Shown here piece by piece: positions 56,600 to 64,000 of a stretch of DNA of 64,000 bases (within the stretch, counting starts at the first letter, position 1; the number at the start of each line of letters is the position of its first letter). Both the position numbers and the translations under genes were made by a program. Source of the DNA: Zopfochytrium polystomum (taxonomy: Eukaryota; Chytridiomycota; Chytridiomycetes; Chytridiales; Chytridiaceae); contig JAIVFJ010000104.1 of NCBI GenBank assembly GCA_025765615.1, positions 124,001 to 188,000 on the forward strand. Reading direction: 5' to 3'. The notes beneath the pieces were generated by a model. That model saw only the letters and a list, made by a program, of their open reading frames with translations. It did no database searches and was not told the DNA's origin.

Positions 56600-57235
56600 C
56601 TCAACCTTCGGTCACTATGGTAACCTCAACACAACTACACTGCAACATCAACAAGACCAGACCTGGCACTCAGTGTCAGCTTGCTTGGTTCCTTTGCATC
56701 CAGCACTGGCGTGAGCTAGTCCAAGGCCACCTCCACAGTTGGACTTCGCTACAGCTCAGACAGGAACAACCAAGTTGTTGGCTATACAACTCCCGCCACG
56801 ATTCTCAGTCACAGATAGCATACCTGGTGCTATTAGCAGGGGGCCATAGCATGGAAGCCAACAAGATCAGCAACTGTCCCAACTTTGTCCACAGCAGCAG
56901 AGTGCATTGCATTCAGTGAGCTTGGTCGGGAACTTGAGGCCATCAACAACCTCCACCTATCAATTCAGCATCCCCTCAAGCTACCAATCATTGCCTACGA
57001 GGACAACACACCATCATTCCACATGACGTTTAACGACCTTCACACCGATCATTCTTAGCACATCCGCCTTCAGTACCACCACATTTGGTCACTTGTTGAG
57101 GAAGGACTTGTGCAAGTTGAGTATGTCTACTTGATGGACCAGCTTGCAGACCTCCTCACCAAGCCACATGGATGTGACATGGTCTATGAGGGCTGGACTT
57201 ACTTGGACTGGTTGACTCAACTGAGAGACCATGAC
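56600..57235 (+). pseudogene. Copia RNase H remnant of a further family
   Basis: Across two frames one can read AAECIAFSELGRELEAINNL, then YEDNTPSFHMTFNDLHTDHS and DQLADLLTKPHG. These correspond to the copia RNase H motifs SAEYVA.SE, DN..A and D.LTKPL. Stops interrupt the frame, and no reverse transcriptase is recognisable upstream. Confidence 0.65.
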
Positions 57236-57239
57236 AAAA

Positions 57240-58980
57240 CCTGCAATGTCACAAGAAATCCTGGAGACAAGATCGAAACGACTTGAGGAACATATTCGAC
57301 AAAAGTGTATCAAGAAGAAGGAACAGTGTGAGACTGTGCTCTCTAAATCTCCTCACCCTGGGCTGGAGGTGGAAATAGAGCAATGGCCTAAATACCAATC
57401 CTATCTAATGAAAAGGGCAAAAGAAGGTGTCTAGGGGTCACCAGACAGGAAAATGTATTTGGACTCTACTAAAGCCCATCATCAAACACAAAAGAAACTC
57501 TTTAAACACAAAAAGAGCGGTTATCACACATCTAAAAGGGAAACATAAGAAAAGTGTGACAAAGGTGGCACAATCACAAAAGAAAGTGCAAAATGCCTCT
57601 GGTCCAAGACACAGAGAAACCCCAATGGCAAAGCCAAAGGGACCGAATCACTCGGTAAGGAATGAGACTTAGGGCAGCAAAGGGGGCGCCTTAAGGCAGC
57701 ACCAACCAATCTGTGCCAGCTCCTTCCCAAGGCAGAAGCCAAGGGGGAAGGCAAGAGAGTGGGGAGGAAAGTGGCCAGGTCCCAACCTGTTGGAGCCACC
57801 ACCTTGGAGCACCAGCTCCCTCTCTGCCAAAGACAAGCCCTAAGTTGGAGGGGGTTGGACACAAAGGGCAAACACAAGGAACAGTTAGTGTGCAGAGATG
57901 CCTGTTGGATCAAACCAGAACTGTTTTCCACTTAACAGAACCAGACACATCTTGTCTCACTCCCAAGAGAGGTTCCAACTCAATCCAAGGAGGGGGCACA
58001 CAGGGTGGGAGACAGTGGGACTCTTCTTGCTTCATCCTACTAGGACACAGACATCTGCCTCACCAGGCCAGAGGAATCCCCTATCTTAGAAGCAAGGAAG
58101 GTTAAAACCCACTCCCACACACAAGTGTGACACCAAGACATCACAGGCATTAATCTGAGAGAAAGAGGGTCTGAACCCAGTGAAGACCAGGCCCACCAGA
58201 GGCCACAGGAGCCAACAACCAGGGAGATGGGGGCATACCTGAGAGACCATTTCTGCAGCAGTACCTGACCAGCCAGCTCATTCATATCACCTTGAGAGAC
58301 CTGGATTTGACTAGATGTATTGACAGGAACCTAGAGGCACCACCACAGATTTACCCTCTATCCTTCCATCACCAAGTGGCTCCTACCCAGTCCAACCTAA
58401 GCAGCATGCAGAATGGTGAGGTGCACTGGGGATTGAACCCAGCACACTGCCATGATGGCCAAGAGGACTTCAACCTCCTGTCACACACCAGGGGACTGCC
58501 ACCCCCCGCTCATACACACAGTCAGGAAGAAAAGGGCAGGCAAGGGACTTCAGGTACAGTTCTCACAGTCAACAAGAAGGGGGGGCAGCAGTTTAAATAG
58601 GAGAGGGTTGGAATCACAGGGAGGAGAGGAAAAAGGAGGGAAAACACATACAAAACAACAAAACAATAAATAAAACAGTAAAAAAACAGAATGGATGGGT
58701 GATTCACCAAATGGGGCTGAGCCATCAACAAAAAGAGACAGCTCAGAGAATCATGGGGCCATTTCTTGGCAGACAGCCACCAGAGCAGAGTGGAGGGGGG
58801 GTGGAGGAACTGGCAAGAAATGATTGGTGCAGACAAGAAGACACTCACCACAGCCACAGAAAGAAAGGAAGACACACAAAGAGAGACAGTAAACAAACAA
58901 CTAAATAAAAGATAAAACAAGAAAAAGAGCCAAAACAAAGGAAAATACTAATTGGAAAAATAAGTAAAAATCATCAACAG
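57240..58980. other. Unrecognised purine-rich sequence
   Basis: A-rich and G-rich on the plus strand, with only short frames (67 and 81 codons at 57231-57672 are Lys-rich and unremarkable). A B-box-like tgggttcaatcccca occurs on the minus strand at about 58425-58445. Nothing else is identified. Confidence 0.4.
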
Positions 58981-58989
58981 AAAGAGAAA

Positions 58990-59215
58990 GAAAAGCCCTG
59001 TCTTCTCATACCACTCATATGAGGCATTACATCATGGTAGCTGGGCATCTGGACATTGCACTTCTCCCACAGAAGTGGTTCAGTCCTTAGTCATTCCAAA
59101 AGTGTGGGGTTATTAGCTGGACATGGTGGACTTTGCAGCCCAACAGTCTGCATGTCTCGAACTTGGCACCTTCCCAATTGAAGGGAGCGCTCTAACCACT
59201 GAGCAAGGAAGCCCT
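58990..59215 (-). mobile_element. Possible tRNA-derived SINE
   Basis: The minus strand begins gggcttccttgctcagtggt with a clear D-arm/A-box (TTGCTCAGTGGTTAGAGCG). An anticodon-arm-like ctcccttcaattgggaa and a B-box-like aagttcgagacatg follow, then about 150 bp of unrelated body. The cloverleaf is imperfect at the acceptor, so it is not a functional tRNA gene. Confidence 0.4.
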
Positions 59216-60050
59216 ATGCCAGCAGTTGAGCAAACACTGAGTCACTCAGTCTGCAGCCATTGTACAGAATAATAATAATAATAATGGCACAAATAATAAT
59301 AGTGACAGGTGACGCAGGTGTGACAACAAGTGTCAGTCGGTGGCTTATGTGGACAACCAGTAATAATAAAATAATAATATATACAGCAGAGCCCAAGCCG
59401 AATGCGTATATAACGCGCTTCGAGACAGGTGGATAATCCTCACAATTATCAGTGAAAAAGTGGGTATACACTCTTTTATTTGAGGTCACAGGCTTGACGG
59501 CCTGTTGTCCTCACAACAGAAGAACTCAGAGCATGCTGTGGTGTGGAAGGCACGGATGGTGTGCAAAGGGAAATCAGGAGGTTAGACCCAAAGGGGAAGG
59601 GGAGGGCACTGGACAACCTTTTCTTTACCTTTTGCCTTATTCAGCTCGCCATGTATTTTCACTCCTACCCTTTTGAAGTTCACTCCTCAGCAGCATTTTC
59701 TCAGATATTTTCACTTCCTTTCCCTGCCACAGTTTTCCCAGATCGGTTAATTGATTTGGGTTTTTCATCCAAGCAGGGGCTTCAAGCACTCTTCCCCAGT
59801 TTCTTACCTCTGGAGGGTTTTGTTTGAGGTCTAGGACGTGTGTGAAAGGGGACTGTTGTCGGCTGGGCCGGGGGACCTGGATCTCAACACTTTCGTTATT
59901 TCTTTCTGCCAGTATGTTTGCGCCGCGCTCGCCACAGGGACCACCCCCTCTTCCCAGAAATAGAAGCAGTCTCACTTTCCGTCCTACCCACCAATAGAAC
60001 GAAGAAGAAGAAGGAGAAGAAGGAGAAGAAGAAGAAGAAGAAGAAGGCTT
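59216..60050. other. Intergenic, 3' side of the orphan gene
   Basis: AAT repeats (59266-59285, 59361-59380), then unremarkable sequence. A GAA/GAAG repeat lies at about 60002-60046, immediately next to the orphan gene stop codon. Confidence 0.5.
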
Positions 60051-63000
60051 TCAGCGACCTCTCAGAGGACCCGCCTGCGCCGAGTCGCGAATCCTCGACC
60101 ACGCCTCCTGGTCTGCCACCATTTCCTCCTCCCGCACAACACCCGTGCCCGCCGGTGCTGCGCCGATCCCCAGCGCCTCCGCTTCCTCCCGCTCCACCCG
60201 GCTCCGCACCCCGCGCTCCACCATCCATGCGTGAGTCGCCGCTGCGAGCGGCCGACCACGACGACGGCGACGACGCGAAGGCGTGACGCCCGCACGCCCA
60301 ACGCTGCTGCTGCTGGCACCGTTGCCCACCCCGCCGTAATCGCCGAGCTGACCCTCGGCAGCTGCGTCTACCGCTGCGTGGACTGGGTTGTCGAGAACAC
60401 TAATCACTCGCAGTTCATCCACAGATTCGCGGTGGATCGCCGCCTGCACTTCTTCGGCTGTCGCGGTCCCCGTCGCCGTCCCCGCTGCCGTCGCGGTCAA
60501 AGACGACGACGCGCTTGCCTCTGCCACTTCGGTCGGCGTCACCTCTGGGGCAGCGACCGCAGCGGTGGCAGCAGCCACCGCCTCACACCAGCGCCGCACT
60601 GCCGCCTCCCGCACCGACACGAGACGCTCGCTTTCGAGGTCGCAGTCGGCCGCGCTGTCGCCGCTCTGCCCGACTTCTTCGCCGACAGACGCAAGCGCAA
60701 CCGCAGTTGCGAGTCGCCACACCCATCCAGCCGCTACCCTTGCGTCACAACGCGCTTTCCACGGCGACGACGCCGTCCTTCGCTCCTCGGCTTTACTTCG
60801 CCGCTTCCCCGCCTTTCGCCCTTTTGCACTTGCGCTCTTGTCTGCCGCCTCTTCGGCCTTCAAACCGTCTCCGAGGACGCTCGGGCTGCCTGCGGTGCTG
60901 CCGTTCGCCCCCGCCTCCATGGCAGCTTCGACTTGGAGCGCGCCGACCGCGTCCAGCACCGTCACCACGGAGGGCCTATAGTTACCCGACCCCTGCTGGG
61001 CTGACGGAACGCCCGAGCTGCTCCAAAGGTCCAGACGCATACCGCCGAGACCACGGACAAGTTCCGTCAGCGGCTGGAGGGATCCGCAGGTGAGCTCCTC
61101 TGTGATCAGTTCCATCGCCCGGTACGCTGGCACCACGCGCCACGAGGGGATCTCTACTACTACAGCTCCCTCTCCTGCTCTCGAGGTTGAGTTTGCGATT
61201 TCGGCCACTGTCATTGGCGGCACGGCTAGCGGGATGAGAACAGGCAGCGCAGGTAACAGACCGTGGTCCAAAGCGGACGAAAGGATGACAGTCAGTGGCG
61301 GACCAGCCATGAGGCCAAACACTGGCCGCTGCGGCGGCAGCGATGACGATGGCGCTGACGACGTTGACGTCAATGACGGTGAGGGTAGCGAGGATGGCGC
61401 ACGCTCCGCCTCTTTCGCGTCGCACGCAGCGATTCCGTCAAGCAGAAGGCGCAATATGGCCACGTCCTCCTCACCCTGAGGTGCCGCGCCGCGGCCGCGT
61501 CTCGCCCCGCATGCGATATTGGCCAAACCGAGCAGGCTGCTTCGGCGAGACGCGAGGTTGTTCGAAAGAAACGAAAACGGCATGGCCTGTCCGCCGCCAG
61601 AAGTGGACTCGATGGTATTTGCGCCCAGCACCGTCGCAGTCGAAAGTGCGCGGACGATCGCCACGCGCCCCGTGTGCACAGCCGCATGCAGCGCCGTTGT
61701 CAGCTGGTTCTCCGAATTCGGCGGGAACACCGTGGTAAGCAGAGTTTCGGGTGGAGGAACGGTCAGCTTGGCCCCTTGACGCATGGCTCTCGATGACTGG
61801 AAGGGGTCTAGTTCCACGTTAAGAGGCGGCGGCGGCGGGGGCGGCGGGGGAGGCACGCTCGGGGCGCGCGTTGCTGCTTCTCCAGGATCGGCGGCGGCTT
61901 GTGGAGGCGGTGTAGTCGTGGCCGCCAATCGGATGAGATAGTCGCACATAATGGGCAGGTTTTGGCGCACGGCATCTCCAATGACGGAGGCGACGACGGC
62001 TTGATGAAGAGTATCGACGAATCGGAGTGGCGGTTCGACGAGCATCACGTTCTGGAGGAACGAGACGGCGGCGCGTTCTCGGTCCTCCTTGGCGCGCTCG
62101 GCGGCGTCAGCGGGCAGAGCCATATCCGAGACTGGAGCATTCGCCGGGCACGACACGCAGGTTGAGAATACTTGCTGCGCGGTGTGAGCGGTTTGCTTGA
62201 GGTCCGAAAGAGCAAGACCAGGGTCGGCCAGGGCGGCGGCAATGACCCGAAGGATCTGGGCGGCAGCGCGCCAACGGTTGTTGTGAATGGCCTCGATGAC
62301 ACCTGCCCACGGGTTGATAACAGGCCTAGGTGGTGGGGGCGGCGGCACTGCAGGAGGGGGCTGCAAAGGCTGGTTGTCCATGGGGCCGCGACTGGTGAAC
62401 CACGGTGGGAACGGCGAATCCAGGTTGAATGGGCCGTGAGCGGGTGCGGGCGACGACAGGGCGGGCACTGACGAAAGGAGTTCGTCGACGTTCGTCACGT
62501 AGGGCGCGAGCGGGGAATCTTTCAAGGCGAGCCAGATCAGGTCGGAGCGTCCAGCTTGGCACACCCACCGAAAGGCAAACGACCGGTTGGCCGTCCAGTT
62601 GAGAAACGTGTCAGGGCTACGATCGACGCGGCCAGCGACGACCAGGTCGAGAGCCGCCCGGATTCCGTCGCCGACGGCGCAATTAGCGTCAAAGTCGAAA
62701 GGCTCCAGGCGCACGACGGTGCGCAGCAGGTTCTCTGTGAAGCCACCCGGCGATTTGAAGATGTAGCTGGCCAGGTACTCGGGAGGCAGGCGTGCCCACC
62801 GCAGCTTGTACGTCCAGTGATTGCGACCCAGCGGGGCCGGTTCATTGTCTGGCAGGTTGTGAGTGGAGCGCTCTGCCAGGTTCAGAAGGTCGAGGTTTCG
62901 GGAGGCAAAGTCGTAGCCCCGGAAGAGAAAGGTGGTGCTGCTGGTGCTGTTGGTGCTGTTGGTGCTGGAGCTGGCTGTGCTGCGACGCAACACGAGGACA

Positions 63001-63401
63001 CGAGCGCAAAGGTCGGTCAAGAGATGGGGATGAAGGTGCAGAGCGATCGAGCGGAGGACAATGTAGGGCAGTGCGGCGAGGACGTTTCTGGTTCCTCCTA
63101 ATCTTCCTCCTCCTCCTCCTTCTGGTAGTCCCCTTGAAGCCGCCGTGGGTGGCGCGTTACCGTTCGCGACGTTCCCGTTCGCGTTCGCGGTCACAACTAC
63201 GTCCGAGTGAACACCCGCCGCCGAGCTGGTGGTGGTCATGGTGGCCGTGGTCGCAGTGGTCGCAGTGGACGTCGTCGTCGTCGTCGTTGCGGCCCCCTTT
63301 GAGGACGAAGACGGCGCCACTGGTAGCGAGCGATCGCTGTCGTGGGTGCTGTTGCAGTTGACGCGGCCGTCGTCGTCGCCGTCGGTGGTCAAAGCCGCCA
63401 T
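60051..63401 (-). CDS. 1116-residue protein with F-box-like and ankyrin-like segments
   Basis: A single open frame of 1116 codons with ATG at 63401. Residues 1-100 are Ser/Thr/Ala/Gly-rich. A short F-box-like helix pair (NVLAALPYIVLRSIALHLHP) lies at about 104-124. The next 200 residues are non-repetitive and Trp-containing (NHWTYKLRWARLPPEYLASY, FRWVCQAGRSDLIWLALKD); the latter resembles a divergent ankyrin unit. A Pro-rich tract (about 515-530) precedes TALHAAVHTGRVAIVRALS (about 565-585), a standard ankyrin helix pair. The C-terminal third is Ala/Glu/Ser-rich. No catalytic motif is seen. F-box plus ankyrin architectures usually act as substrate adaptors for ubiquitin ligases, but that is inference from weak motifs. 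The frame is long and GC-rich like the other genes, so coding is likely. Confidence 0.75.
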   Translation of the reverse strand: MAALTTDGDDDGRVNCNSTHDSDRSLPVAPSSSSKGAATTTTTTSTATTATTATMTTTSSAAGVHSDVVVTANANGNVANGNAPPTAASRGLPEGGGGGRLGGTRNVLAALPYIVLRSIALHLHPHLLTDLCARVLVLRRSTASSSTNSTNSTSSTTFLFRGYDFASRNLDLLNLAERSTHNLPDNEPAPLGRNHWTYKLRWARLPPEYLASYIFKSPGGFTENLLRTVVRLEPFDFDANCAVGDGIRAALDLVVAGRVDRSPDTFLNWTANRSFAFRWVCQAGRSDLIWLALKDSPLAPYVTNVDELLSSVPALSSPAPAHGPFNLDSPFPPWFTSRGPMDNQPLQPPPAVPPPPPPRPVINPWAGVIEAIHNNRWRAAAQILRVIAAALADPGLALSDLKQTAHTAQQVFSTCVSCPANAPVSDMALPADAAERAKEDRERAAVSFLQNVMLVEPPLRFVDTLHQAVVASVIGDAVRQNLPIMCDYLIRLAATTTPPPQAAADPGEAATRAPSVPPPPPPPPPPLNVELDPFQSSRAMRQGAKLTVPPPETLLTTVFPPNSENQLTTALHAAVHTGRVAIVRALSTATVLGANTIESTSGGGQAMPFSFLSNNLASRRSSLLGLANIACGARRGRGAAPQGEEDVAILRLLLDGIAACDAKEAERAPSSLPSPSLTSTSSAPSSSLPPQRPVFGLMAGPPLTVILSSALDHGLLPALPVLIPLAVPPMTVAEIANSTSRAGEGAVVVEIPSWRVVPAYRAMELITEELTCGSLQPLTELVRGLGGMRLDLWSSSGVPSAQQGSGNYRPSVVTVLDAVGALQVEAAMEAGANGSTAGSPSVLGDGLKAEEAADKSASAKGRKAGKRRSKAEERRTASSPWKARCDARVAAGWVWRLATAVALASVGEEVGQSGDSAADCDLESERLVSVREAAVRRWCEAVAAATAAVAAPEVTPTEVAEASASSSLTATAAGTATGTATAEEVQAAIHRESVDELRVISVLDNPVHAAVDAAAEGQLGDYGGVGNGASSSSVGRAGVTPSRRRRRRGRPLAAATHAWMVERGVRSRVEREEAEALGIGAAPAGTGVVREEEMVADQEAWSRIRDSAQAGPLRGR

Positions 63402-63536
63402 GATAAGTGAGTGAGGGCACTGACGGCACTGGAGTCGTCGAGAAGGAAGGCGAGGGGGCGGAAGACGGAGGAGTCGAAGGACGCGCGCGCACGCGGACAG
63501 GGAAAGGGAGTAAAGGAGTAAAGAGAGTTGGGGGGT

Positions 63537-63581
<45 letters not shown>

Positions 63582-64000
63582 CTCATTCGTCCGAGGGGTG
63601 GATTGATTGCATGGGTGGGCTGGCTCGGGGTTGGCGGTGGTGGTTCAGGGCAAAGGTGGCTCGGGTTCGGAACCAACCACTCGCTTATTATGACCACTAC
63701 TACCACTTACTACTACCGCTTACTGCTTACTGCTACTATTTCTCCCACTACCACGACTACCACTTTGACCTTCTTCCCCTTTCTTTATTCGAGTGTCTCA
63801 CTGGCTCACGCACTGACGCCATACACACTCTTTCTCTCCCACACACACACTCACACACACGTACATACACACAAACAAACACACCACACACACACAAACA
63901 CTCTCTCCCTCTGCTCTCTCTCTGCTACCTACACTGCTCCGGCGCCAGCAACCGCAACCTCCCCCCACACATATGGGTACGTGCGGTACATGCGGCGGCA
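63402..64000. other. Upstream region of the orphan gene with a 42-bp poly-T
   Basis: A run of about 42 T lies at 63540-63581, so on the coding strand an A tract about 140 bp upstream of the start codon. ACT/TAC triplets (63686-63760) and CA repeats (63840-63895) follow. No gene is seen to the window edge. Confidence 0.7.

Noticed and set aside
57524..57931. 135-codon minus-strand frame with hydrophobic stretches
   Set aside because: It is Ser/Leu/Pro-rich by composition (the complement of purine-rich DNA), and no family resemblance or gene context was found.

Overview
The window is nuclear DNA of a eukaryote. It carries five intact-looking protein genes, four of them spliced, and most of the remainder is LTR-retrotransposon debris. 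The carriers resemble the yeast Mme1 and Hem25 families, and the coding exons are very GC-rich with short GT-AG introns. An early-diverging (chytrid-grade) fungus or another unicellular opisthokont fits best, but the sequence alone does not settle the species.

Layout. A tRNA-Arg(TCG) opens the window (3-75), followed by an AT-rich gene-poor stretch to about 5.2 kb. At 5.2-12.8 kb two genes are transcribed divergently: an Mme1-type mitochondrial carrier (minus) and an MHYT-domain membrane protein (plus). The MHYT domain is split by about 450 residues of low-complexity sequence. At 13.9-21 kb lies repeat DNA, including a complete 3.1-kb copia-derived element with 128-bp LTRs and a 5-bp target duplication. 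At 21.9-30.8 kb are a Hem25/SLC25A38-type glycine carrier and the gene for translation initiation factor eIF3a, both plus strand. At 31.4-57.3 kb is a nest of retrotransposons. A copia element (F) received a second copia element (E2), which received a third (E1, 39669-47810), which received a 1.1-kb solo LTR. Four of these insertions, plus one more solo LTR, have perfect 5-bp target duplications. From 57.3 to 60.0 kb I recognise nothing. At 60.05-63.4 kb a single-exon minus-strand gene encodes an 1116-residue protein with an F-box-like and an ankyrin-like segment.

How the genes relate. Nothing suggests an operon or a shared pathway beyond two mitochondrial carriers lying in one neighbourhood. 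Hem25-type carriers import glycine for haem synthesis, Mme1-type carriers are linked to magnesium export, and eIF3a is a housekeeping translation factor. The most unusual content is in gene structure. There is a 9-nt microexon inside a carrier signature motif, a start codon likely isolated by an intron, a 13-nt GT...AG segment that restores a reading frame, and a tandem duplication whose copies differ by one exact intron-like segment. The second area of interest is the nested and rearranged LTR elements. All exon boundaries were worked out by hand from reading frame, splice consensus and family knowledge; no alignment or database search was run.
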